Assembly (NCBI RefSeq): GCF_021725675.1
Contig: NZ_JAKJPO010000004.1
Coordinates: 124,001 to 188,000 of the forward strand
Length of the DNA stretch: 64,000 nucleotides
Reading direction: 5' to 3'
Origin: Marilutibacter chinensis
GTDB taxonomy: Bacteria; Pseudomonadota; Gammaproteobacteria; Xanthomonadales; Xanthomonadaceae
The position numbers were made by a program, and so were the translations under genes. The notes beneath the pieces are model-generated. The model made no database searches, was not told the origin of the DNA, and saw only the letters and a list, made by a program, of their open reading frames with translations. This document shows, one piece after another, positions 43,550-52,900 of the stretch (the first letter of the stretch is position 1; every line of letters starts with the position of its first letter).

Positions 43550-44824
43550 ATGCGCATTTTGCTCATCGCGTACGAATACCCGCCCAGTCCTTCTCCCCAG
43601 TCTCTCCGTTGGGCCTACCTGAGCCGGGAACTGGCCTGTCTGGGCCACGAAGTGCACGTACTGACCGTCAATTTGGGCGGAGAAACCCCGGGCCTGCCGG
43701 CGCCACACCCGGACGTCCGGGTTCACCGCACCTTCGCCGGTCCATTCCGGGGGCTGATGGCAATGCTGAGGGAACGCAGGCATCGCACGACCTCCCATGT
43801 TGCCGCGGAAAAAACTGCCTCTTTCGATGGCCAGATCAAGCCTCCTCGCAGTTGGAAACAGACACTGTGGGAGACGCTGCAATCCACTGCCGCAAGATTC
43901 CTGTTTCCGGACCTTCGGGGCGAATGGAAACCCTGGGGACAGCACGGGCTGAAGCGCCTGCTCACCACCGTCGCCCCGGACGTTGTCATCTCATCCCATG
44001 AACCGGCCACCACGCTGGAGCTAGGGCTGATTTCGCGACAGATGGGTTTCAGGTGGGTGGCCGATCTGGGCGATCCGGTCCTCGCCGGCTACACGCCTCC
44101 GCGATGGAAGGAACGTTCGACCAAGCTTGAACGCCAGGTCTGCGAGCTTGCGGATCACATATTCGTGACCAACGCAGGCGCGGCCGAACTGCTCGCCCAA
44201 CGTCATGGACGTACCAGTGGCGTCGACGTGATCACCCAGGGCTTCGCCCCCTGGGGTGCCGACCATGCCTGCCCTCCACCAACATCGGATCGGCTCGAAT
44301 TGCTCTATACCGGCAGCTTCTACGATTTCAGGAAACCCGACGCTCTGATCTGCGCAATCGAAACCAGCGAGAATGTCCGGCTCAGCATCGCCGCGGTCAC
44401 CGTTCCGGAGACGATTCTCAACGCAGCACGCAGGATGCCCGACAGGATCCATCTGCTGGGATTCCTGCCACACGCCAGAATCCTGGAACTTCAGCGCAAC
44501 GCCGACGTGCTGGTGAACATCGCCAACGCCGATCACTCCCAGATTCCCGGCAAGATATACGAATATCTGGGCGCATGCCGTCCAATCCTGCACCTCAACG
44601 GCGGCGGCGATGCCATCGGCACGATGATCCAATCACTGCAACGCGGATGGAGTGTAGAAAACAGCTGTGAGGCAATCACGTGTTGGCTGCGGGATGCCCA
44701 ACAGGCCAAGCAGGAATACAGACTCGACACAGGATTGCAGTTGGACTCTGCCAGGGTCGCCGAATTCAGCTGGAGCGCATCGGCCCGGAAAATTACGGGA
44801 GTCCTGGAAAGCATCCCAACATAG
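43550..44824 (+). CDS. Glycosyltransferase family 4-like protein
   Basis: 424 aa from the ATG at 43550 (MRILLIAYEYPPSPSPQS, a typical GT4 start); an ATG at 43493, immediately after the preceding stop, would add 19 residues and is less likely. The N-terminal domain continues with LRWAYLSRELACLGHEVHVLT; the donor domain has ELLYTGSFYDFRKPD, IHLLGFLPHARILELQRNADVLVNIAN and the phosphate-binding QIPGKIYEYLGACRPIL. Same low GC and codon use as the upstream glycosyltransferase, so the two probably arrived together. Acceptor and donor sugar unknown. Confidence 0.86.
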   Translation: MRILLIAYEYPPSPSPQSLRWAYLSRELACLGHEVHVLTVNLGGETPGLPAPHPDVRVHRTFAGPFRGLMAMLRERRHRTTSHVAAEKTASFDGQIKPPRSWKQTLWETLQSTAARFLFPDLRGEWKPWGQHGLKRLLTTVAPDVVISSHEPATTLELGLISRQMGFRWVADLGDPVLAGYTPPRWKERSTKLERQVCELADHIFVTNAGAAELLAQRHGRTSGVDVITQGFAPWGADHACPPPTSDRLELLYTGSFYDFRKPDALICAIETSENVRLSIAAVTVPETILNAARRMPDRIHLLGFLPHARILELQRNADVLVNIANADHSQIPGKIYEYLGACRPILHLNGGGDAIGTMIQSLQRGWSVENSCEAITCWLRDAQQAKQEYRLDTGLQLDSARVAEFSWSASARKITGVLESIPT

Positions 44825-44852
44825 GCCGGATCAGATCGGTGAGGTCTTCGAC

Positions 44853-46481
44853 TCAATCCCCTACCGCAGCGGTCTCCACCCGCCTGGCCAGGGCGTCCAG
44901 GCCGGCGGCCGCGGGATCGAGCGCGCGGGCCGCCTCCAGCGCCGCCTGCGCCACCGCCAGTTCGCCGGCGCCAAGACGCTCGTCGCCGACCGCGATCCAG
45001 CGCTGGGCGAGACGCAGCCGCTGTTCGCGCAGGATGTCGGAGTCCACGCCCAGCACCTCGCCGGCCTGCAGGCAGCGACCGGCACGGACCAGACGATTGT
45101 CGCGAAGCGCGTCCCGGTAGCACTGCTGCGAGGCCGGCAGCAGACGCGCCGTGGCTTCGGCGACCCGTGCGTCGTCGGGCGCCAGCGCGCGTGCGGCACG
45201 CACCGCATCGAAGGCGCTCTCGCCGGGCGGTTGCAGCAGATCGCCGCGCTGTTCCGCGGCAAGCGCGGCCCGCAGCAGCCGGCTCACCCGCTGTTCGCGC
45301 TCGGCCGCGGTCATCGAGGCGCCGACGGCCTGCAGCCGCTGCCGCGACTGGCGCGCCTGCCGCAGCTGCCGTTCGGCTTCGGCGATTGCCGGCGCCGCCG
45401 CTGGCGCATCGATCGCGGTGTCGCGGGCCTCGGCCAGCGCTGCCTGTGCGGTCTCGAAACGGAAATCGCGTGCTTCGCGTATCGCCTGCGCGGCCTGGGC
45501 CCGGGCCACCGACAGCAGACCCTGGCGCGCTGCCGCGTCTTCGCCGTCGACGGCGAGCACCTCGCGCCACAGCCGGCGCGCGTCGTCCAGACGGTCGCGG
45601 CGCAACGCAGCGCGCGCGCGTTCGTGCCGGAGCTCGACCAGCCGGGCGAGCTCGGCGGTCGCGTCGGGCAACTCGGCATGCCCCGCGTCGAACTCCCGCG
45701 CCTGCTCGATCCGCCGCCCGGCCGCTGCGAGATCGCCGTCCCGCATCGCACTCCAAGCATGCTGCAGCAACGCGCTCAGCGCGTCCTCGCGGCCCTCCAG
45801 GGCCTCGGTCCGGTTCGGCTGCAACGCCAGCACCCGCCGGTAGAGCGGCAACGCCGCACGCTCGTCGCCGCTGAGGTGGCCGGCCTTCAGCGCCGAGGCC
45901 GCCGATACCAGCCACTGGTCGACGTCGGCATGCGCCGCCTGGCGCTCGCGCAACCGCTCCGCCGTTTCATCGGCATCGGCGCGCGGCACCCCCAGTTCGC
46001 GGGCGAGCGCCAGCGCACGGTACGCATCCGGATAACGGCCGGCATCCATGGCCGTGCGTGCCTGCGCCAGGGCCTGCCGTGCCACCCGCGCCAGGCCCGC
46101 GCGGGCTTCGAGGCGATCGGGTTCGAGTGCGAGCGCCGCCTCGTACAGTTCGCGCGCGCCGCTGCCGTCGGCCGCGCTCAGGCGTCCTTCGGACAGCGCC
46201 TGCTCGGCCTCGGTGCGCAGCTGCTGCGCACGCGTCTCCGGCCACAGCCGGTCGGCCAACGGCTGCCGGAACGCCATCAACGCGACGATCACGAGCCCCA
46301 CGCCGGCCGACGCCGCCCACCACGTCCATGCCGGAAGCGGGCCGTGCGGGCGCTGATCCTCCGGTGGACAACGGTCGACGACCCGCATCGCCGCGGCGAG
46401 CCGGTCGGGATCGAACGTCGGCTCGACCCGCCGCCCGCCCGACTGGCCTGAACCCGGAAACGCGTTGCGATTCTTCTCCAT
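44853..46481 (-). CDS. Large membrane-anchored protein with TPR-like repeats, function unknown
   Basis: 542 aa, not assigned to a named family. About 50 polar residues precede one membrane helix (TWWAASAGVGLVIVALMAF, about 53-71), and the rest is Ala/Arg/Glu-rich helical repeat sequence with TPR-like periodicity (for example ARELYEAALALEPDRLEARAGLARVARQAL, AALPLYRRVLALQPNRTEALEGREDALSALL in parts). The C-terminal part most likely lies in the periplasm. Start at the ATG at 46481. It converges on the glycosyltransferases (28 bases between). Such proteins usually scaffold others. Confidence 0.75.
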   Translation of the reverse strand: MEKNRNAFPGSGQSGGRRVEPTFDPDRLAAAMRVVDRCPPEDQRPHGPLPAWTWWAASAGVGLVIVALMAFRQPLADRLWPETRAQQLRTEAEQALSEGRLSAADGSGARELYEAALALEPDRLEARAGLARVARQALAQARTAMDAGRYPDAYRALALARELGVPRADADETAERLRERQAAHADVDQWLVSAASALKAGHLSGDERAALPLYRRVLALQPNRTEALEGREDALSALLQHAWSAMRDGDLAAAGRRIEQAREFDAGHAELPDATAELARLVELRHERARAALRRDRLDDARRLWREVLAVDGEDAAARQGLLSVARAQAAQAIREARDFRFETAQAALAEARDTAIDAPAAAPAIAEAERQLRQARQSRQRLQAVGASMTAAEREQRVSRLLRAALAAEQRGDLLQPPGESAFDAVRAARALAPDDARVAEATARLLPASQQCYRDALRDNRLVRAGRCLQAGEVLGVDSDILREQRLRLAQRWIAVGDERLGAGELAVAQAALEAARALDPAAAGLDALARRVETAAVGD

Positions 46482-46604
46482 GCACGCGCCAGCATAATCG
46501 CAGCGCTTGCATGCCGCGTGACCGTCGGCGCGGCCCGACGCAGCCGGGCGACCCCGGAGCCTGTTCAGCATCTCCGCGGTCCGCGCCGGAGACTTCGAGC
46601 GGCT
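46482..46604. other. Intergenic sequence left of the inverted-repeat element
   Basis: About 120 bases upstream of the TPR-like gene. Contains one extra copy of the repeat core GAGCCTGTTCA at 46557-46567, suggesting an older or partial copy of the element that follows. No gene recognised. Confidence 0.6.
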
Positions 46605-46876
46605 CTCAGAGCCTGTTCACGCTCTCTACGCAGCCCGCGCCAGGACCGTGAGCGCGCAGGGCAAGGAAGAACGCGGGAGTGTATGTCGATACACGACCGA
46701 GTAATGACGCGGCCATGCGGGCTCACAGCCCCGGCCCTTCGGGTGGCCCCACAGTGACCGTCATGCGGCGCCGCACGCCTTGACCTGGCCGCCAGTCAGG
46801 CGCTGCGGCGCGCAACACCCCTGACGGCCTCTGTGGGGCCACGCGGGTTGCGTAGAGAGCATGAACAGGCTCTCAG
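46605..46876. mobile_element. 272-bp MITE-like element with ~35-bp terminal inverted repeats
   Basis: Terminal repeats at 46605-46639 and 46842-46876 match at about 32 of 35 positions in inverted orientation; shared core AGAGCCTGTTCA then GCTCTCTACGCA then CCCGCG. The interior has no open frame of note. The right terminus contains the TGA stop codon of relA (46875-46873 on the minus strand). A further core copy lies at 46557. Compatible with a non-autonomous, transposase-less element or a dispersed Xanthomonadaceae intergenic repeat. Confidence 0.72.
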
Positions 46877-49029
46877 GCGCGGCGCGCGTACTCGACGCCC
46901 GGCAACGCCGCCAGCTTGCCGAGCACGCTCGACAGCTGGCCGAAGTCGGCGACCCGCAGGCGCAGGCGCACCCGTACGTGCGCGCGGTCGCGCTCGAAAT
47001 CGCTGCGCATGTTGGTGACGTGGACGTTGTCCTGCGCGACCAGGTTGGTGATGTCCTTCAGCAGCCACTTGCGATCGATCGCGCGCAGCTCGGCGTCGAC
47101 TTCGTGGTTCTTGCCGGCGCGGCCCCATTCCACCGGAAGCACCCGCTGCGGCTGCTGCGCGGACAGGCGCAGGAAGGTCGCGCAGCCCGGCCGGTGCACG
47201 CTGACCCCGCGGCCGCGGGTCAGATAGCCGACGATCGCCTCGCCGGGCAGCGGCTGGCAGCAGCGCGCCAGTTGGGTCAGCACGTTGCCGACGCCTTCCA
47301 CGGTGAATTCGCTGGTGCGTACCGGCTGCCGTTGCGGTGCCGGCACGGGCATGGCCGGCGGCGCCTTCGGCGCTTCCTGCGCACGTTCGTGCTCCAGCAG
47401 CACCCGGCCGACCTGGTGCGGCCCGAGGTCGCCGAGTGCGACCTGGATATGCAGGTCGCTGTCGTGGGCGACGCTGAAGCGCTCGCGCGCCGGCGCCAGA
47501 TCGGCGCCAAGCAATCCGAGCCGGCGCAGCTCCTTGTCGAGCATTTCCTTGCCGGCCTGTTCGTTGCGCGCGCGATCGAGCTTGTGGAACCAGGTCCGGA
47601 CCTTCTGCCGCGAACGGCTGCTCGCAAGGAAGCCGTTGGCCTCCACCAGCCAGTCCCGGCGCGGTTCTCCGGTCTTCGCGGTCATGATCTCGACCCGGTC
47701 GCCGCTTTCGAGCTTGTGGTCGAGCGGCACGATCCGTCCGTCGACCTTGGCACCGCGGCAGCGATGCCCGACCTCGGTATGCACGTGATAAGCGAAGTCC
47801 AGCGGGGTCGCCCCGGCCGGCAGGTCGACCACCTCGCCCTTGGGCGTGAGCACGTAGACGCGGTCCTCGATCAACTCGCTGTCGAGCTCGCCGGCCAGCG
47901 CCGCCTCGTCGTCGCGGCCCTCCAGCAGCTTGCGCATCCACGCGATCTTGCGGTCGAATGCGGCATCGGCGGCCTGGCTGCCGGACTCCTTGTACTTCCA
48001 GTGCGCGGCGACGCCGAGCTCGGCCTGGCGGTGCATCTCGTGGGTGCGGATCTGCACCTCCAGGGTCTTGCCTTCCGGGCCGATCACCGCGGTGTGCAGC
48101 GAGCGGTAGTCGTTGCGCTTGGGCCGGGCGATGTAATCGTCGAATTCGGCCGGGACCGGCGCCCATTGCGCGTGCACCACGCCCAGTGCGGCGTAGCAGG
48201 CGGCGACGTCGTCGACCATCACCCGCACCGCGCGCAGGTCGTACAGCTCGCCGATCGGCACGTCCTTGCGCTGCATCTTCTTCCAGATGCTGTAGATGTG
48301 CTTGGGCCGCCCCGCGATCTCGGCGCGGATCCCCTGCGCGGCCATCGCATCGCGCAGGGTCTGCTTGACGCCCTCGATGTAGCGCTCGCGGTCGCCGCGC
48401 TTCTCGTCGAGCAGGCGCGCGATCTGCTTGTAGGTGTCCGGCTCAAGGTAGCGGAAGGCGAGGTCCTCCAGCTCCCACTTCAACTGCCAGATGCCGAGCC
48501 GGTTCGCCAGCGGTGCATGGATGTCGCGGGTCAGCCGCGCCAGCTGGCGGCGCGCGTCCTCGTCCAGCACCATCGCGTGGCGCATCCGCGCCAGCTGGCG
48601 GGCGAGCAGGATCGACACCACCCGCAGGTCGCGCACGATCGCCAGCAGCAGCCGGCGCAGGCCCTCGGCGCTGCCGTGGCCGCCCTGCTCGGCATGCAGC
48701 GCGCGCACCTGGGTCGCGGCCTGCTGTCCTTCCAGCAGTCCGAACACCGCCGGATGCCGCTGTTCGAATGCCTTGCCCAGCCGCGCCGGCAGCGCCGGAT
48801 ACTGGCGCAACAGGGCCGCGGTCACGGTATCGCCGTCGGCGCCGAGCCGCGCCAGCGAATCGAGCATGTCCAGCACCACCGGCAACGGATCGCGGGCGCC
48901 GGCAGCGCCGTCGGGGGCGGCCAGCGCGGCGCACAGCGGTTCGCGGTCGGCAGGCGCGATCGCATCCAGCGCCGACGCATCGAGCAGCCGGGTCAGGTCG
49001 TCCGCGGGCGATGGAGAGGGCGTATTCAA
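46873..49029 (-). CDS. relA: GTP pyrophosphokinase RelA (monofunctional (p)ppGpp synthetase)
   Basis: About 718 aa if started at the TTG at 49029; a GTG at 49122 would give 749 aa but would overlap the divergent gene's start region. The N-terminal HD domain lacks the HDxxED motif needed for hydrolysis, as in RelA. The synthetase domain is intact: KHIYSIWKKMQRK, YDLRAVRVMVDDVAACYAALG, DYIARPKRNDYRSLHT and QIRTHEMHRQAELGVAAHWKYKE. TGS (RVYVLTPKGEVVDLPAGATPLDFAYHVHT, in two parts), a zinc-finger/CC region (ARCCQPLPGEAIVGY) and a C-terminal ACT/RRM follow. Drives the stringent response on stalled ribosomes. The stop codon lies in a repeat terminus. Confidence 0.93.
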   Translation of the reverse strand: MNTPSPSPADDLTRLLDASALDAIAPADREPLCAALAAPDGAAGARDPLPVVLDMLDSLARLGADGDTVTAALLRQYPALPARLGKAFEQRHPAVFGLLEGQQAATQVRALHAEQGGHGSAEGLRRLLLAIVRDLRVVSILLARQLARMRHAMVLDEDARRQLARLTRDIHAPLANRLGIWQLKWELEDLAFRYLEPDTYKQIARLLDEKRGDRERYIEGVKQTLRDAMAAQGIRAEIAGRPKHIYSIWKKMQRKDVPIGELYDLRAVRVMVDDVAACYAALGVVHAQWAPVPAEFDDYIARPKRNDYRSLHTAVIGPEGKTLEVQIRTHEMHRQAELGVAAHWKYKESGSQAADAAFDRKIAWMRKLLEGRDDEAALAGELDSELIEDRVYVLTPKGEVVDLPAGATPLDFAYHVHTEVGHRCRGAKVDGRIVPLDHKLESGDRVEIMTAKTGEPRRDWLVEANGFLASSRSRQKVRTWFHKLDRARNEQAGKEMLDKELRRLGLLGADLAPARERFSVAHDSDLHIQVALGDLGPHQVGRVLLEHERAQEAPKAPPAMPVPAPQRQPVRTSEFTVEGVGNVLTQLARCCQPLPGEAIVGYLTRGRGVSVHRPGCATFLRLSAQQPQRVLPVEWGRAGKNHEVDAELRAIDRKWLLKDITNLVAQDNVHVTNMRSDFERDRAHVRVRLRLRVADFGQLSSVLGKLAALPGVEYARRA

Positions 49030-49123
49030 CGGATGATCGAACGTGCTCTGGGGGGACGGCGTCGGAACCGTGATGGCGACGCGCGCGACGACTACACTAC
49101 CGCCAACCGTCCGGAGGAACACC

Positions 49124-49648
49124 ATGATGCGTCCCCTGTCCTTTCGCACACTTGCCCTGATCGGCTGCCTGGCATTCGGCCCGCTGGCGTTCGCCCAGCA
49201 GCCGCCCGCCCAGCAGCCGGCGACGGCCGACCAGCCGATCCAGCAGCAGATGAGCGCCGAGGAATTCGAGGCCGCCGGCCTCGACAAGCTCAGCGCCGAG
49301 GAGCTGGCCAACCTCAACCGCTGGCTCGGCCGCAAGATCGAGACCGAGACCGCGCTGGCCGCCGCCGCAGCCAAGAAGAAGGTCGAGGACGACAACCGCG
49401 GCTTCCTGAGCTTCGGCTCGGAGGAGCCCGTGGTCGGCACGGTGACCAGCGAGTTCCGCGGCTTCGGCAAGGGCCGCCGCTACACGCTCGACAATGGCCA
49501 GGTCTGGGAACAGATCGACAACGCGTCGTTGGTCGGCGCGCGCAACCCGAACCCGAAGGCGACGATCCGGCCGAGCCTGGTCGGCAACACCTGGTACATG
49601 TCGGTCGAAGGCTACAACACCCGCGCCAAGGTCAAGCGGGTGGAGTGA
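49124..49648 (+). CDS. Small secreted protein, function unknown
   Basis: 174 aa. Signal peptide residues 1-24 (SFRTLALIGCLAFGPLAFAQ). A Gln/Pro-rich linker and a charged helix (EEFEAAGLDKLSAEELANLNRWLGRKIE) lead to a beta-rich C-terminus (GTVTSEFRGFGKGRRYTLDNGQVWEQIDNA, NTWYMSVEGYN), which looks like a small beta-barrel domain. CCGGAGGAAC is a good ribosome-binding site before the ATG pair at 49124/49127. Probably periplasmic. Divergent from relA. I do not recognise a named family. Confidence 0.82.
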   Translation: MMRPLSFRTLALIGCLAFGPLAFAQQPPAQQPATADQPIQQQMSAEEFEAAGLDKLSAEELANLNRWLGRKIETETALAAAAAKKKVEDDNRGFLSFGSEEPVVGTVTSEFRGFGKGRRYTLDNGQVWEQIDNASLVGARNPNPKATIRPSLVGNTWYMSVEGYNTRAKVKRVE

Positions 49649-49985
49649 CGGTACCGAGGGCGGAGGGCCGAGGGCTGCGCTTTGACGCCGTAGAAGCGGC
49701 ATGGGATCGCGTGGTGGTACAGCCCCCTGAGTCAGGAGGCGATTCGTGCCGCGGGCACGAATGGGGGTGTGGCAGCGTGACGGCGGGGCCCAGGGTTTGC
49801 GCAGCAAACTTTGGGAGATATCCGGGTGCAGCCGGATATCGTCCCCCCTGAGTCAGGGGGCGATTCGTGCCGCGGGCACGAATGGGGGTGTGGCAGCGCA
49901 ACGGCCCAAGTTTTTGCAGGGCAGATTTTGGGGATTCCCGGGTGCAGCCCGGGGATCGCTGATCACGCTACTCCCACGGCTCTTC
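49649..49985. repeat. Intergenic region with two tandem ~121-bp repeat units
   Basis: 337 bases without a gene between the secreted protein and the hrpA stop. Unit 1 is 49724-49840, unit 2 is 49845-49961, offset 121 bases. Each has CCCCTGAGTCAGG, a perfect hairpin ATTCGTGCC-GCG-GGCACGAAT (49742-49762 in unit 1), GGGGGTGTGGCAGCG, and a closing hairpin (GATATCCGG/CCGGATATC at 49817-49840; CCCGGG-type in unit 2). A diverged third copy lies near 35.75 kb. Short open frames here translate repeat DNA. Confidence 0.85.
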
Positions 49986-52900
49986 CTACGGCCGTTCCGG
50001 AAGAGCGAGCGACTGCAACCGCTGGGCCAGCTTCTTCGGCGAGACGCCGCCTCGCGCCCCCAGCTCCTGCGCGAACAGCGACACCCGCAGTTCCTCCAGG
50101 TCGTGGGCGAAAGCCCGCCAGCCGCTGTCGTCGGAACGTCCCCGCGCGCGCGCCGCCTCCAGCGCATCGACGAAAGGCTTGAGTTCCAGCATCCGGGCCT
50201 GGTCGCGGCCGGGATCGCGCAGCGCGCGTTCGCCGCGCAGCGCCAGTGCCTTCAGGTAGCGCGGGTACTCGCGCAGTGATTCCGCCGGCACGTCGCGCAG
50301 GAAACCCGGCGGGGTCAGCGCGGCCAGATGCGCACGCATGTCGTCCAGATTGCCGCTGGCCCACCCCATCAGCGGAGACTCCAGCTTCGCGCGGACCTCG
50401 GCCACCGCGGCGAGGATGCCCTCGGCCTGTTTCAGCCGCTCGACCGCTTCCGGAAACAGTCCCCTGGCGATGCCGTCGAGGCGCTCGGCGAACGTCGCCG
50501 GATCGCGGATCGCACCCAGACCGTCGGCCGAAAGCGCGGCAAACGCGCCGTCGACGAGGTCCGCACGCAGGCGGTCGCCGTCCTTCAGGCCATCGCTGCG
50601 CGGCGCCTGCGACTCGATCGCCGCGTACAGCAAGCCGGTCTTCGGCGACACCGGCAGTTGCCTGCGCGCCTGCCGCATCCGGTCCGCCAGCGCCAGCGCC
50701 AGCAGCCGGCGCACGCCCGCCGGGTGCGCGGCCTCGGCGACCTCGCGCTCGGTATGCACGCGCAGCGATACGCTGTCGCCGTCGTCGTGCAGCGCCGGCC
50801 ACGCCGGCACCCCGCCCGCGCCCGGCACCGACAGCGGGATCGGCTCATCGGGGAACGCGGTCAGCCCGTCGCGGGCCAGGCCGTCGGCCGCACGCGCGGC
50901 GAACGCCCGTGCGGCCCGCTCGCCGAAGCGGCGACGCAGCTCGTCCAGGTCGCGCGATTCGGCCAGCACGCTGCGGCCATCCCTGTCGAGCAGCCGCAGG
51001 TTCATCCGCAGGTGCGGCTCGAGCGCGCCCTCGTCGAAGTCGACGGCGGCGACCTCGGCACCGGTCAGCTTGCGCAGGAAACGCGCCAGCGCACCGGTCA
51101 GGGTATCGCCCTCGTCGGTCACCGCATGGGCTTCATGGAAGGCGCGGGCGAAGTCCGGTGCCGGCACGAAATTGCGCCGCTGTGCCTTCGGCAGCGACCG
51201 GATCAGCGCCGCCGCCTTGTCCTCGACAAAGCCCGGCGCCAGCCAGCCCAGCCGCACCGGGTCGAGCGCGTTGAGCAGGTGCAGCGGCACCGCCAGGGTC
51301 ATCCCGTCATCCGGCGCACCCGGCTCGAAACGGTATCTCACCGCCAGCCGAACATCACCGAGCGCGATGTACGGCGGGAACCGCGCCGCGTCGCTCTCGT
51401 CGACGACCATCAGGTCGTCCAGCGACCATTCCAGTCCCGCCTTTTCCGCCGCGGGCAGCTTGCGGTACCAGGCGTCCAGCGCCTGCGCGTTGTGCACGTC
51501 CGGCGGCAACCGGTCCAGGTACCAGCGCGTCATCCAGTCCTCTTCGACGACCAGGCCGGTGCGACGCTGCTTGGCCTCCTCCTCGCGCGCCTTCGCCAGG
51601 GTCGCGAGATTGCGGGGGAGGAAGGCGGAACGGGTGTTGATCTCGCCGGTGACCAGCGCATCGCGGGCGAAGATCGCGCGGCTCTCCTCCGGGAACAGCG
51701 CGCCGTAGTGGATCGGCTTCTTCGGCGCCAGCACCAGGCCGAACAGGCTGATCTGCTCGCTGCCGACGACCCGACCCTGCGAACGCGCCCAGCGCGGATC
51801 GTGCGGCCGCCGCGCGAGCAGGTGCGGCAGCTCGGCGATCGCCCATTCCGGCTCGATCGCCGCATTGGTCAGGCCCCACACGCGCTCGGTGTCGAGCAGG
51901 GTCGCCGACAGCACCCACGGGGGCGGCTTGCGCGCCAGCGACGACCCGGGAAACAGCTGGAAACGACGGCCGCGCGGACCTTCGTAGACATTGCGGTCGC
52001 CGCGGTGCGCGATCTGGGTCGGCAGGCCGGCGAGGATCGCGCGGTGCAGGGTCGCGTAGCCGGCGGCATCCAGCTCGCCGTCACGCGAGGCCACCTGCCA
52101 GCCGAGATCGGCCGCCATCAGCTTGAGCTGGCGATGCAGTTCGCGCCACTCGCGCATGCGCAGGAAGCCGAGGAAGTGCTTGTCGCACCATTTGCGCAGC
52201 CGCGACTGAGTCAGTTCCTCGTGCGCGCTCTCGTAGGCGGCCCACAGTTTGAGGATGCCGACGAACTCCGACCTCGGGTCGGCGAACTCCGCATGCGCCG
52301 CATCGGCCGCGGCGCGCTGGTCCGCGGGCCGCTCGCGCGGATCCTGGATCCCGAGGAACGACGCGATCGCCAGCATCTCGCGCAGGCAGCCCTGCGCGTT
52401 GGCGGCGACCAGCATCCGCGCCAGCTTCACGTCCACCGGCAACTTCGCCATCAGCCGGCCGGTCGCGGTCAGCCGGCGCCGGCCGTCCCCGGCGATGGCC
52501 TCGACCGCGCCCAGCTCGGCCAGTTGCTGCCAGCCATCGGCGATCGCGCGCGGCTCCGGCGGCTCCAGGAACGGGAACGACTCGATATCGCCCAGGCCCA
52601 GCGCCAGCATCCGCAGGATCACCCCGGCCAGCGCCGCGCGCAGGATTTCCGGATCGGTGTACATCGGCCGCGACTCGAAGTCGGGCTCCGAATACAGCCG
52701 GTAGCAGACGCCCTCGGCGACGCGGCCACAACGCCCCTTGCGCTGGTTCGCGCTGGCCTGGCTGACCGGCTCGATGTGCAGACGGTCGAGCTTGCCGCGC
52801 TGGCTGTAGCGCTTGACCCGCGCCAGGCCCGGATCGACCACGTAGCGGATCCGCGGCACCGTCAACGAAGTCTCGGCGACATTGGTCGCCAGCACGATGC

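Noticed and set aside
46861..49851. 996-codon open frame opposite relA running through the secreted-protein gene
   Set aside because: Shadow frame that ends in repeat DNA; RelA and the small secreted protein explain the region.
49632..49901. Small open frames in the 121-bp tandem repeats
   Set aside because: Coding potential comes from the repeat units on both strands; no start signal and no independent support.
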